A DNA stretch of 64,000 nucleotides from DATMER01 sp963741305 (GTDB taxonomy: Bacteria; Acidobacteriota; Thermoanaerobaculia; Multivoradales; UBA5704). The stretch is from the NCBI GenBank assembly GCA_963741305.1, contig CAVUHL010000003.1, positions 7,874,001 through 7,938,000 on the forward strand. The letters are read 5' to 3'. The notes below the pieces were generated by a model that searched no databases, was not told where the DNA came from, and was given only the letters and a program-made list of their open reading frames with translations. The position numbers and the translations under genes are program-made. Shown here one piece after another: positions 44,475 through 53,574 of this stretch; the stretch's first letter is position 1, and each line of letters begins with the position of its first letter.

Positions 44475-44840
44475 TTGCGGCTTCCGGAAACACCGGGGCC
44501 GTTCAGCTCCATCCTTTCCCTTTCCGCGAAAGATGTCGCGGGCTTCCGCTTCAAGGCCTCTGCGCTCCTCTTTGACTCGATCGAAAATTTCTTGCCGTGG
44601 TCTTCTTCAGAAATCGGTTCGTCAGGACTCTTTTTCCTTTCTGATCGGTCCCACGGAATCCCGCTTTCCGTTACCGCGGAAGGGAAAGAGGGTGTTGTAG
44701 AAGAGTGTTGGCCTGCTGCCTGGCAATGGGCGAAAGACGTTGAGCCGCTGCAATTTAGCGGCACAATCCGATACCATACCGATCCGCCGAACGGGGAGTT
44801 TGATCCAACCTACGATCGCAGCGAGGCACCTGCCGTATGA
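44475..44840 (+). CDS. Possible small gene coupled to hsdM
   Basis: 121 residues from TTG 44475, the only plausible start in the frame, with no clear ribosome site. The protein is soluble, with a Trp/Glu-rich centre (EECWPAAWQWAKDVEPL) and a DPPNGEFDPTYD end. The stop overlaps the hsdM ATG as ATGA, typical of real operon genes. Base composition is less GC-rich than around it. No family recognised; it may be an accessory restriction-modification gene or the remains of one. Confidence 0.4.
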   Translation: MRLPETPGPFSSILSLSAKDVAGFRFKASALLFDSIENFLPWSSSEIGSSGLFFLSDRSHGIPLSVTAEGKEGVVEECWPAAWQWAKDVEPLQFSGTIRYHTDPPNGEFDPTYDRSEAPAV

Positions 44841-46318
44841 GCGACGTCGTCCAAAAACTGTGGGGCTTCTGCCACACCCTACGCCACGATGGGATCGACT
44901 ACGGCGACTACATCGAGCAGATCACCTATCTGCTCTTCCTCAAGATGGCCGACGAGCGCGGCCTGGACCTGAGCCATACCCGCGGAGCGGCTGTCGACCA
45001 CCTGATCGATTGCTCGTGGCCGGCGCTGGCCGCGAAGTCCGGCCCCTCCCTGATCGATCATTACGTAGAGGTGCTGCTCGTGCTCGGCGAGCAGAAGGGC
45101 CTGCTGGGCGACATCTTCCGCGAGGCGATCCCCCGCTTCAACAGCGCCGACAACCTGAAGCGGCTGATCGGCCTTATCGACGAGACGGCATGGATCAAGC
45201 TGGAGGTGGACGTCAAGGCCGCCGCGTTCGAAGGGCTGCTCGAGAAAGCCGCGAGCGAAGGCAAGAAGGGAGCGGGGCAGTACTTCACGCCCCGCCTGCT
45301 GATCCAGTCGATCGTCCGCTGCGTGCGCCCCGACCCGCGGAATACCGTGGACTTCGCGATCTGCGATCCGGCCTGCGGCACCGGCGGCTTCCTGGTAGCC
45401 GCGTACGAGTGGCTCATGGGCGAGGCCCGCGAGCCGCTGTCGCCCGAGATGTCCCAACGCGTGCGCGAGGGCACCTACTTCGGCCAGGAGCTGGTGGCCC
45501 GGCCGCGGCGCCTCGCGCTCATGAACCTCTGCCTGCATGGCCTGGAGCCGGAGATCAAGGCCGGCGACTCGATCTACCTACCGCCCGATGCGCGGCGCTT
45601 CGACGTCGTGTTCACGAACCCGCCGTTCGGCACCCGCGGCGCCAACCAGATCCCGCGGCGCGACGACCTGCACGTCAAGACGTCGAACAAGCAGCTCAAC
45701 TTCCTCCAGCACGTGCTCACCATCCTCAAGCCCGGCGGCCGCGCCGCCGTTGTCGTGCCCGACAACTGCCTGTTCGCCGACCAGGCCGGCGAGGTGTTCC
45801 GCATCCTCACCCAGGTCTGCGACCTGCACACCGTGCTGCGGCTGCCCAACGGCACGTTCACCCCGTACAGCCCTGGCACCAAGACCAACGTGGTCATCTT
45901 CACCAAGGGGACGCCGACGGAGAACGTCTGGGTCTACGACGCCCGGACCAACGTGGCGCGGGTGACCAAGAAGGACCGGCCGCTGACCGCGACGCACCTC
46001 GCGGCCTTCGAGACCTGCTTCGGGGCCGATCCGAACGGGCGCTCCCGGCGCGATCCGCGCGATTCGTTCGATGGGCGCTGGCGCTCGTTCCCCATCGCCG
46101 AGGTGCAGTCGCGGGACTTCAAGATCGACGGCCTCAAGTGGCTCAAGGACGAGTCGCTCGACGACGGCGACGAGCTGCTCTATCCGGAGGACCTCGCGCA
46201 GGACGCCATCGCCGAGCTCGAGGGCGCGGTGATCGAGCTCAACGAGATCCTGAGGCTGCTCGAAGGCGATTCGGAGGTCATCGTCGAAGCGCCCCTTGTC
46301 CTGCGGAGGGCTGAATGA
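44837..46318 (+). CDS. hsdM: Type I restriction-modification DNA methyltransferase subunit (HsdM)
   Basis: 493 residues. An N-terminal HsdM helical domain (to about 130), GQYFTP (147-152) of the catalytic domain, the SAM-binding DPACGTGGFL (177-186) and catalytic NPPF (261-264) mark an N6-adenine methyltransferase of the gamma class. It methylates DNA with HsdS, which starts in an ATGA overlap. No hsdR lies beside the pair in this window, so the system may only modify DNA, or its nuclease lies elsewhere. Confidence 0.95.
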   Translation: MSDVVQKLWGFCHTLRHDGIDYGDYIEQITYLLFLKMADERGLDLSHTRGAAVDHLIDCSWPALAAKSGPSLIDHYVEVLLVLGEQKGLLGDIFREAIPRFNSADNLKRLIGLIDETAWIKLEVDVKAAAFEGLLEKAASEGKKGAGQYFTPRLLIQSIVRCVRPDPRNTVDFAICDPACGTGGFLVAAYEWLMGEAREPLSPEMSQRVREGTYFGQELVARPRRLALMNLCLHGLEPEIKAGDSIYLPPDARRFDVVFTNPPFGTRGANQIPRRDDLHVKTSNKQLNFLQHVLTILKPGGRAAVVVPDNCLFADQAGEVFRILTQVCDLHTVLRLPNGTFTPYSPGTKTNVVIFTKGTPTENVWVYDARTNVARVTKKDRPLTATHLAAFETCFGADPNGRSRRDPRDSFDGRWRSFPIAEVQSRDFKIDGLKWLKDESLDDGDELLYPEDLAQDAIAELEGAVIELNEILRLLEGDSEVIVEAPLVLRRAE

Positions 46319-48348
46319 CGAGCGCATTCCACGACCCGTCGAAACGGCTGTCGCAGCTCGAAGGCGGTCTCGCGGAAGGATGGACGGAGGTGGTTCTGGA
46401 CGATCTCGTGGTCCATGCCCTGGGCGGAGAGTGGGGAGTCGCCTCTGACGGCGATATCCCTGCCGGTTATGTGAAGGTGAGCGTGGTGCGCGGCACCGAG
46501 TTCCGGGACTGGGACGACAGCAAGGGCGCCACCGCGGCCGAGCGCGTCGTGAAGCGTTCCAGCCTGGAAAAGCGCCAGCTCCAGGCCGGCGACCTGATCG
46601 TCGAGATCTCCGGCGGCGGCCCCGATCAGCCGGTCGGCCGCACCCTGCTCGTGGACGAGGAGGTCGTCCGCAACGCTCCGAACCCGCTGATCTGTTCCAA
46701 CTTCTGCCGCCAGATCCGCCTGCGGCCCGAGGTCGATCCGGCCTACGTGGCCCTGGCGCTGCGCCATCGCTACGAGCGCGGTGACTTCAATGCCTGGCAA
46801 TCGCAGACCACGAACATCCGCAACCTGAACTTCCAGGAGTTCCTGCGCGGCGTGACGCTGCCGTTGCCGCCGCTGGCCGAGCAGCGCCGGATCGCGGCCA
46901 AGGCCGGCGAGCTGCTCGCCCAGGCCCGCCACATCCGCGGCCGCCTGACCCGGTTGCCGGGGCTCCTCAAGCGCTTCCGCCAGTCCGTGCTCGCCGACGC
47001 GTACTCCGGCCGCCTCACCGAGGATTGGCGGGCGCGCCGGTCGGACAGCGAGCCCGCCCGCTTCAGCGACGCCACCGAGTGGGTGGTCCCCGAGCCTCTG
47101 GAAGTCCCGGACATCCCGGAGAGCTGGACGCTCGTGGCGCTCAACGACCTTGTGAGCCTCGTCCAGTATGGCGCCTCCACGCGGGCCGACGGCGACGCCC
47201 GCACCGGCGTGCCCATGCTGCGGATGGCCAACATCCAGGAAGGCCGGACCGACCTTTCGGTCCTCAAGTACGCCGACCGCGGTACCCCGGGGCTGAAGGC
47301 GTTCTACCTGAGCCCGGGCGACGTCCTCTTCAACCGCACGAACAGCCCCGGCCTGGTAGGGAAGGCGGCGGTGTTCGACCAGGACCTCGAGGCGGTTTTC
47401 GCCTCCTACCTGGTGCGGCTGAAGTGCCACAAGGACCGGGTCCTGAGCAGCTTCCTCTGCGCCTGGATCAACTCGCCGTGGGGCCGGCAGTGGGCGCGGA
47501 CGGTGCGGACGGATTGCGTCAGCCAGTCCAACATCAACTCGTCCAAGCTGCGGAAGATGCCGGTGCCCACGCCGCCTCTGACCGAGCAGAAGGAGATCGT
47601 GCGCCGGATCGAGCTGTTCTTCCGGTTTGCCGACGAGGTCGCGGCAAAGGTGCAGGTGGGCACGGCTTCCTCCGAAAAGCTGGCGCACGCGGTGCTGGAC
47701 AAGGCGCTCCGCGGCGAGCTGGTGCCCACGGAGGCCGAGCTGGCCCGCGAGGAGGGGCGCGCCTTCGAGCCGGCCTGGGTGGTCCTCGGCCGCATGAGGT
47801 CCGAGCCCCGGCGCAAGGCCCGGGCTGGCCGCCGGGGCCGGCAGCTTTCCTTTCCCGGCCAGGAGCCGGCCCGCCGCGGCGCCAGCCCGCGCAGCCGGCC
47901 GGTGCCGGTATACGACCCGCACCAGATCCTGGTGGCGTTCCGGCAGGCCTGCTGGGGAGCCGGAGCCTTGTCGGAGGAGGAGCTGATCCGGCAGGTTGCG
48001 GACCGCCTGAGCGTGGCGAGGCTCAGCAAGAACATCCGCGCCCGCCTCAAGGACCACCTGGAGATTGCCGTCGAGCGCCGCATCGTCGCCCGCCGAGGGG
48101 AGATGCTGGAAGGCGCCACGCCCACGTTTGCGCGCTACGACGACGACTTCCTGTTCCACGTGCTGCGCTCCTCGATCCTGCGGGGCGGGGCCGAGCAGGA
48201 GACGGCAACGGTCATCCGGGGCGTGGCGAGCCACCTGGGCTACGGCCAGGTGACCGGCGCGGTGCGCAGCCGCATGGAGGACGTCTTCCGCTCGGGAGTG
48301 CGGCGGGGGTTGCTGGGGATGGGCGAGGGGAAGGTCTGGAGAAGGTAG
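46315..48348 (+). CDS. hsdS: Type I specificity subunit (HsdS) with extra C-terminal domain
   Basis: 677 residues. Two target-recognition domains (about 25-185 and 275-430) are each followed by a conserved helical spacer (PPLAEQRRIAAKAGELL, PPLTEQKEIVRRIELFF), the classic S-subunit layout that reads a bipartite site. Normal HsdS ends near 450-500; here a basic linker (about 495-535) leads to a further ~140-residue domain (YDPHQILVAFRQACWGAG ... EELIRQVADRLSVARLSKNI) resembling winged-helix tails of some DNA-processing proteins. Its role is unknown. Confidence 0.93.
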   Translation: MTSAFHDPSKRLSQLEGGLAEGWTEVVLDDLVVHALGGEWGVASDGDIPAGYVKVSVVRGTEFRDWDDSKGATAAERVVKRSSLEKRQLQAGDLIVEISGGGPDQPVGRTLLVDEEVVRNAPNPLICSNFCRQIRLRPEVDPAYVALALRHRYERGDFNAWQSQTTNIRNLNFQEFLRGVTLPLPPLAEQRRIAAKAGELLAQARHIRGRLTRLPGLLKRFRQSVLADAYSGRLTEDWRARRSDSEPARFSDATEWVVPEPLEVPDIPESWTLVALNDLVSLVQYGASTRADGDARTGVPMLRMANIQEGRTDLSVLKYADRGTPGLKAFYLSPGDVLFNRTNSPGLVGKAAVFDQDLEAVFASYLVRLKCHKDRVLSSFLCAWINSPWGRQWARTVRTDCVSQSNINSSKLRKMPVPTPPLTEQKEIVRRIELFFRFADEVAAKVQVGTASSEKLAHAVLDKALRGELVPTEAELAREEGRAFEPAWVVLGRMRSEPRRKARAGRRGRQLSFPGQEPARRGASPRSRPVPVYDPHQILVAFRQACWGAGALSEEELIRQVADRLSVARLSKNIRARLKDHLEIAVERRIVARRGEMLEGATPTFARYDDDFLFHVLRSSILRGGAEQETATVIRGVASHLGYGQVTGAVRSRMEDVFRSGVRRGLLGMGEGKVWRR

Positions 48349-48349
48349 G

Positions 48350-48796
48350 CTACTTCAGCCACTCGAACAGCTCGTAATGCTCGCGGCTCATGCCCATGCG
48401 CTCGTAAACGCGCTGGGCCGGCACGTTCCGCCGGTCGACGTAGAGCCGGATCCCCATCAGGCCGGGCGAGGCCAGCACCCGCTCGCGCAGGTGCTCATAG
48501 AGCCGGCGGTAGATGCCGCTGCCGCGCAGCTCCGGCGGCACGTAGACCGATTGAACCCAGATCACGGTGCCGTCGCGCCAGTCGCTCCACTCGTAGGTGG
48601 TCAGCAGCGAGCCGACCACCCGCCCATCCGACTCGGCCACCCAGTACTGACCCTTAGAGGGATCGTCGAAGACAGCCTGCACGCCGCGGGTGACCGTGGG
48701 GAGGTCGAGCTCCATCCCCTCGGTCTCGCGGGCCATGAGCACCTGAAAATCGATGATCGCCCCGGCGTCCCCGGGGCTGGCAGAGCGGATTTGCAC
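48350..48796 (-). CDS. GNAT N-acetyltransferase
   Basis: 148 residues from a GTG at 48796. Features of the GNAT fold: VQIRSASPGDAGAI start, WVAESDGRVVGSLL (beta-4 region), QSVYVPPELRGSGIYRRLYEHL (acetyl-CoA-binding motif A, with RGSGIYR) and the terminal RVYERMGMSRE. It moves an acetyl group to an amine; substrate not predictable. It starts seven bases after the DUF1206 stop, so it is probably second in that operon. Confidence 0.9.
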   Translation of the reverse strand: MQIRSASPGDAGAIIDFQVLMARETEGMELDLPTVTRGVQAVFDDPSKGQYWVAESDGRVVGSLLTTYEWSDWRDGTVIWVQSVYVPPELRGSGIYRRLYEHLRERVLASPGLMGIRLYVDRRNVPAQRVYERMGMSREHYELFEWLK

Positions 48797-48803
48797 CGGC
48801 CGA

Positions 48804-49661
48804 TTAGAACACGATCTTGCGGTACCGGGCCTCCAGGAACGAGTAAGCACCATAGGCGATCAGGCCGAGCGCCACGAGCCCCAGCAGCCAGGGGCCATAC
48901 GGCTGGCTGGCCAGCGACGCCAGGGCACCGCCCAGGCCGCGCGCCTCGTTCGGATCGTAACGGAGCCCCGCCTGGATCAGGAACCAGCCGCTCACCAGGA
49001 ACGCGATCCCCCGCGCTGCAAGGCCGACCTGACCGGTGTGCGTGGCCAGCCGCTCCTCGTCCGCGTTCATCTCCTCCAGCTTGAGGTGCTTGCGGAACTT
49101 CTTCGTATACGCCTCGTAGAGCTGATAGAGCGCCGAGACGATCACGGTGATGCCGATCAGGACCACCAGCCAGCGGCCGAAGGGCTTGTCCATCAGGCCC
49201 GCCGCTGTCTCCTGGTCACCCCTGTCAGAACCGGCGCCGCTCCCCGAGGCCATCCGCGCCGCCAGCAGCGCGAGCCCCGAGTAGCCGATGCCGCTCGCCA
49301 GCATCGATCCCCGCTTCGCCAGCCCCTGGGGATCGTTCCCCTTGTCCTCCGGATCGAGGACCGCCTGCACGAAGCGCCAGAGCGCGTAGCCGACGAGCCC
49401 GATCACCATCAGCACGAGCAGGAGCCGGCTTTGCTCGGCGATCCTCTGCAGCGCACCCTCCGGCGTGGCCTGCTGTTCGATCGCTCCGCGTCCCTGGAAC
49501 GCCGCCTGGATCGCCAGGAGGCCGATCAATGCATAGACGACTCCGCGCGCCGCATAGCCGAAGCGCGCGAGGCGCTCGACCCAGGGGTTGCGTACCGCGC
49601 TGCGCACGGCCTGCTCCGCCTGGTTGCCGGCCCTCCGGACCGTCCCTTCCAAATTTGCCAT
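48804..49661 (-). CDS. DUF1206 membrane protein
   Basis: 285 residues with three copies of a two-helix unit of the DUF1206 type; conserved segments are ARFGYAARGVVYALIG, ASGIGYSGLALL and VGLAARGIAFLVSGWFLI. About six membrane helices with amino end in the cytoplasm. Function unknown. Divergent from the M48 protease gene and followed by a GNAT gene on the same strand. Confidence 0.9.
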   Translation of the reverse strand: MANLEGTVRRAGNQAEQAVRSAVRNPWVERLARFGYAARGVVYALIGLLAIQAAFQGRGAIEQQATPEGALQRIAEQSRLLLVLMVIGLVGYALWRFVQAVLDPEDKGNDPQGLAKRGSMLASGIGYSGLALLAARMASGSGAGSDRGDQETAAGLMDKPFGRWLVVLIGITVIVSALYQLYEAYTKKFRKHLKLEEMNADEERLATHTGQVGLAARGIAFLVSGWFLIQAGLRYDPNEARGLGGALASLASQPYGPWLLGLVALGLIAYGAYSFLEARYRKIVF

Positions 49662-49756
49662 GGCTCACTGCCTTTCCTGGGAACGAAACAACCCCATGGG
49701 GAGTCGAAGAGAGCAAGGGGCATACCAGGATGCTAGACTTTCCACGGAGGCCCATT

Positions 49757-50845
49757 ATGATCGAGCGAACCCTGCGTGACCCGCTTGCGCTGCTCTTGAT
49801 ATCCGCCCTCGGACTGGGCGGGTGCACCCTCAACCCTGCCACGGGGGGTCATCAGCTCAACTTCTACGGCGAAGAGTCGGAGATCGAGATGGGCCGCGAG
49901 GCCGACGCCGAGATCGTGGCGTCCGTCGGCCTTTATGACGACCCGCTGCTCCAGGACTACGTCCAGGACCTTGGCATGGAGATCGCGGCGGCATCCGAGC
50001 GCCCCGGCCTGCCGTGGAGCTTCAAGCTCCTCGACGACTCCTCGGTCAACGCCTTCGCCCTGCCGGGCGGCTTCGTCTACGTGACCCGCGGGCTCATGAC
50101 CCACCTGGATTCGGAAGCCGAGCTGGCCGCGACGATCGGGCACGAGGTGGGCCACGTGACCGCCCGCCACGGCGTCAACCAGAGGAGCAAGCAGATCCTC
50201 GCGGCCGTCGGCCTCGAAGTGGCCGCGATCCTCGACGACGACATCGCGGCCTGGGCGTTCGCCGGCCATGTCGGGCTGGGCCTCCTCTTCCTCCAGCACG
50301 GCAGGGACGACGAGCGCCAGGCCGACGACCTCGGCCTGCGCTACGCCATGCGCGCCGGCTACGATCCGCGGCAGATGTCGGAGCTGTTCGGCGTGCTGGA
50401 AGCGGTCTCCAAGGTCGAGGGAGCGGGGCGCCTGCCCACCTGGCTCGCCACGCATCCCGACCCCGGAGCGCGCCGCAAGCGGGTCGAGGAGCAGGTAGGG
50501 AAGATGAAGATCTCCGATGCAGATGCCACCCCCCCAAAAATCGAGCGCGATTCCTATCTCGAGCGGCTGGACGGCATGGTCTTCGGAGACGGCCAGGGAG
50601 AAAACATGGAGGAGGACGACGGCAGCGCCGCCCTCGCCCACGATCCGGATGCCGATCCAGATGCCCCGGGCGAGCGCGTCTCCCGCATCCGCGTGATCCG
50701 CCTGGAAGAGGACATGACGGTCGAGCAGTTCGCGGAGGAGTTCCCCTCGGTTGCGACGATCGAGACCGTGGCCATGATCAATCACGTGCAGCCGGGCGGG
50801 ATGTTGAAGAAGGGTCAGCTCGCGAAGCGGGTGGTGGTGGAGTAG
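49757..50845 (+). CDS. M48-family metalloprotease lipoprotein
   Basis: 362 residues from ATG 49757 (GGAGG upstream). Lipobox LGLGGC near residue 22 predicts a lipoprotein. The zinc motif is HEVGH in TIGHEVGHVTARHG, with the third ligand in DDERQADDLGLRYA, as in BepA-type outer-membrane quality-control proteases. The C-terminal part contains Asp-rich stretches and a region with MTVEQFAEEFPS and a LysM-like MLKKGQLAKRVVVE end. It probably clears or assembles outer-membrane proteins in the periplasm. Confidence 0.9.
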   Translation: MIERTLRDPLALLLISALGLGGCTLNPATGGHQLNFYGEESEIEMGREADAEIVASVGLYDDPLLQDYVQDLGMEIAAASERPGLPWSFKLLDDSSVNAFALPGGFVYVTRGLMTHLDSEAELAATIGHEVGHVTARHGVNQRSKQILAAVGLEVAAILDDDIAAWAFAGHVGLGLLFLQHGRDDERQADDLGLRYAMRAGYDPRQMSELFGVLEAVSKVEGAGRLPTWLATHPDPGARRKRVEEQVGKMKISDADATPPKIERDSYLERLDGMVFGDGQGENMEEDDGSAALAHDPDADPDAPGERVSRIRVIRLEEDMTVEQFAEEFPSVATIETVAMINHVQPGGMLKKGQLAKRVVVE

Positions 50846-50861
50846 GCCGAGCCCCCGGAAG

Positions 50862-51068
50862 CCTCCAACGAGAGGGTAGACCCCTCAACCCAACGGGTAG
50901 ACACCTCCACGCGCCCGTTTGAGCGCGCTACCCGCTCGTCGGAGCCTCCTACCCCGTCGTTTGGTGCGCGCTACCCAGTGGGTAGACCCCTCTATCCGCC
51001 CGTTGGAGCGAGCTACCCACGTGTTTGAGCTTCCTACCCGTTCGTTTGGAGCTTCCTACCCGCTCGTT
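50862..51068. repeat. Array B: 21-bp CTACCC/CGTTT repeats in both orientations
   Basis: Cores of the type CGTT(T) fall at 50916, 50937, 50958, 51001, 51022, 51043 and 51065, spaced 21 or 22 bp (43 across one inverted unit). Units read CTACCC-NNN-CGTTTGGAGCTTC or its reverse (AACGAGNGGGTAG); CTACCCA-G-TGGGTAG at about 50971-50985 is a full palindrome. The array fills the 210 bases between the convergent M48 and helicase genes. The helicase stop codon TAG (51056-51058) is part of a repeat unit. Confidence 0.9.
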
Positions 51069-53494
51069 GCTCGGACGCCGCGCTCGCTGAGGGCTCGGAA
51101 GAACTCCTCCGCCGCCTCGGCGGGGTCGCCCACGAGGGCCCCCGCTCCTTCTTCGGGCAGCCAGTCGGCCGGGAGGTAGTGGCGGTATGGGGCTGAAAGA
51201 AAGCGCTGGTCGAAGAGGGCGATCACCCCGGTGTCGTGCGGCGAGCGGATCAGGCGCCCGGCGGCCTGCACCACCCGCGTCATCCCCGGCACCACGAAGG
51301 AGTACTCGAAGCCGCGGTCGAAGCGCTCCTGGTAATAGCCCTTGAGGAGCTCCTGCTCCAGCGTCAGTGCCGGCAGGCAGGGGCCGATCACCGCCACGGC
51401 CTTCAACACCTCGCCGGGATAATCCACCCCCTCCGCGAAGACGCCGCCGGCCACGGCGACCAGCAGCACGTCCCCGAAGACCGCGGAGCGCAGGGCCTGG
51501 AGGATCAGGTCGCGCTCCTTGTCGCTGTCCGCCTGGCGCTGGATCAGCGGCCGCTTGGTGCGCAGGCGCATCCGCCCCGTCACTTCCGAGAGGAAGGCGT
51601 AGCTCGGGAAGAGCGCCAGGCAGTTGCCCGGCACCGAGTCCGCGAAGGCAGCCAGGCGCTCCGCGATGCGCTCGTAGTTCGACGGGCGCGCCTTCCACGT
51701 CGTTGCCACCGTGGGATCGATCACCACCCGCCGGTTCTCGACCGGGAACGGGTTCGGGATCTCCACGAACGCCGTGCGCCCCGCCTCGAAGCCGAGCAGG
51801 CCGGTGTAGAACTCCGGCGGCGACAGCGTCGCGGACAAGCCGACCGTCGCGTGGGTGCGGCTGAGCACGCTGCCCAGGAACCGGCTCGGGTCCTTGCACA
51901 GGATCTTGAGCCGGGCGTCCCCCCTGCGCACCTCGGCGCACTGGCTGAAGGAGGCGTCCGACACGGCAAGCCCGTTGAGGAAGCGGAGGAAGTCGAAGTA
52001 GAGGCCGACGAACGGATCTTCGGGGTGGAACGTCTTCGTCTCCCGCTGATGCTCCAGGTAGTCGACGAAGGCGGCGTCGAGGTCGGGGCGCAGGCGCCAG
52101 AAGCGGTCCTCGGGGATCGGGTACTCGACGGCGCGGTCTCCCCCCGGCCCCTCTTCGAGGGCGTCCTCGACCGCGTCCTCGATCAGCGAGGCGAGCTTCA
52201 GGCAGAGGTTTTCGATGCGGAAGTGGATCGGCTCGCCCCAGCGCCCCAGCGATTCGGCGGCCTTGCGCGCGGCCATGGCCGACAGCTCGGGGCTGTAATA
52301 GCCGCGCCCGCGGTCCACGAGGTTGTGCACCTCGTCGATGACCAGCACCATGTCCGCGAGGTCCTGCTCCGGTCCGAAGGCGGTGAGGGCCACGTAGGGG
52401 TCGAAGGCGTAGTTGTAGTCGCAGACCGTGACCTGGACGCGGCCGGTCAGCTCCAGGCTCACCTCGAAGGGGCAGACCTCATTCGCCCGCGCGGACTGGA
52501 AGATGGCGTCGGGCTCCAGGGACGGGTAGGAGTCGTAGAGCTGCCCGAGGAGGCCGGTCGTGGCGAGCTTGAGGCCGTAGTCCTTGGCGTAGCGGCAGTA
52601 TTCCTCGTGGCAGATGATCTGGTCGTTGGCGCACATCTTCGCCTTGGCGCGCAGCCGCAGGGACCGGAAAGCCCCGTCCTGGTTCAGGAGGTTCAAGACG
52701 GCGCCGGCCATCTCCTGTTGCGTGGTCTTGGCCGTGAGCACGAAGAGCCGCTTGTCGTTGGCGAGGCAGTAGCGCAGGGCGGGGTAGAGCGCCGCGACCG
52801 TCTTGCCGATGCCGGTGGTGGCCTGGAGGAGGAGGTGCTCGCGGTTGGCGACCGCGGTTTCGACTGCCGCGAGGATCAGCTCCTGGCCGGGGCGCAGCTC
52901 GGGGTAGGGGAAGCGGAGGCGCTCGGATGCGGCGCGCCGCTCCTCGAAGCGCTGGCGCTCGGCCTCCCAGCCGTAGACGAGCGAGTTCAGGCGCCGGCGG
53001 ACGATCGCATCGAGGAGCTGGACGTCCACTTCCAGGGACTCGCGCTCGATGTCGTCGCTGCCGATGGAGATGAGGACCAGCTCGGCGCGGACGGGGTTGT
53101 CCGCGTTGGTGCGCCCGAGCATCCAGGCGTAGAGGAGTGCCTGGCGCTGGTACATCTCGCGCACGGACGGCGGCAGCGGAGCGCCACGGCGGACCGACTT
53201 GATCTCTTCCACCACCAGGAAGCCATCGGGGTCGTTGCGCAGGCCGTCGATGCGGCCATGGACCTTCACGGTCCAGCCGCGGTGCTCGAAGCTGTAGGTG
53301 ACCACGACCTCGCGGCGGTAGGAGGGATCGCTGGCGAGCGACTCTTCCTGATACTTGCCGTGGATCGCCTGCCCGAGCCACATGCGTTCGTAGCCGCCGC
53401 GGCTGGAAAAGCCCAGGCTTCTCAGTGGGCCTTCGAGGAGGTCGGCCACCGAGAGGTCCAGCGTCAAGGCCTCGGGGTCGAAGCGGGGAGCCAT
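51056..53494 (-). CDS. XPD/DinG-type Fe-S DNA helicase fused to PD-(D/E)XK nuclease
   Basis: 812 residues from ATG 53494. The N-terminal ~190 residues look like a PD-(D/E)XK nuclease: GRIDGL (Asp83) and VVEEIKSV (Glu97-x-Lys99), followed by REMYQRQALLYAWML. The superfamily 2 helicase follows with Walker A ATTGIGKT (225-232), four Fe-S cysteines (288, 295, 300, 341), DEVH (387-390) and the late motif VQAAGRLIRSPHDTG. It should unwind DNA and possibly cut it, in repair. The C-terminal residues come from the 21-bp repeat. Confidence 0.9.
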   Translation of the reverse strand: MAPRFDPEALTLDLSVADLLEGPLRSLGFSSRGGYERMWLGQAIHGKYQEESLASDPSYRREVVVTYSFEHRGWTVKVHGRIDGLRNDPDGFLVVEEIKSVRRGAPLPPSVREMYQRQALLYAWMLGRTNADNPVRAELVLISIGSDDIERESLEVDVQLLDAIVRRRLNSLVYGWEAERQRFEERRAASERLRFPYPELRPGQELILAAVETAVANREHLLLQATTGIGKTVAALYPALRYCLANDKRLFVLTAKTTQQEMAGAVLNLLNQDGAFRSLRLRAKAKMCANDQIICHEEYCRYAKDYGLKLATTGLLGQLYDSYPSLEPDAIFQSARANEVCPFEVSLELTGRVQVTVCDYNYAFDPYVALTAFGPEQDLADMVLVIDEVHNLVDRGRGYYSPELSAMAARKAAESLGRWGEPIHFRIENLCLKLASLIEDAVEDALEEGPGGDRAVEYPIPEDRFWRLRPDLDAAFVDYLEHQRETKTFHPEDPFVGLYFDFLRFLNGLAVSDASFSQCAEVRRGDARLKILCKDPSRFLGSVLSRTHATVGLSATLSPPEFYTGLLGFEAGRTAFVEIPNPFPVENRRVVIDPTVATTWKARPSNYERIAERLAAFADSVPGNCLALFPSYAFLSEVTGRMRLRTKRPLIQRQADSDKERDLILQALRSAVFGDVLLVAVAGGVFAEGVDYPGEVLKAVAVIGPCLPALTLEQELLKGYYQERFDRGFEYSFVVPGMTRVVQAAGRLIRSPHDTGVIALFDQRFLSAPYRHYLPADWLPEEGAGALVGDPAEAAEEFFRALSERGVRATSG

Positions 53495-53526
53495 GCCGGC
53501 GTAAGTATAGCGGAAGGCACAGAAAA

Positions 53527-53556
53527 GCCCGGGGCACATCCGTGCGCCCCGGGCTC
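53527..53556 (-). terminator. Terminator of the glycine-zipper gene
   Basis: Arms AGCCCGGGGC (53527-53536) and GCCCCGGGCT (53547-53556); on the minus strand the stem is followed by TTTTCTG. It lies between that gene's stop and the helicase start, separating the two transcription units. Confidence 0.85.
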
Positions 53557-53574
53557 GGGATGACCGCGTGAGGC

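Noticed and set aside
44354..44764. Minus-strand 136-codon frame upstream of hsdM
   Set aside because: It overlaps the zinc-ribbon gene, lacks a start signal and shows no protein-like pattern.
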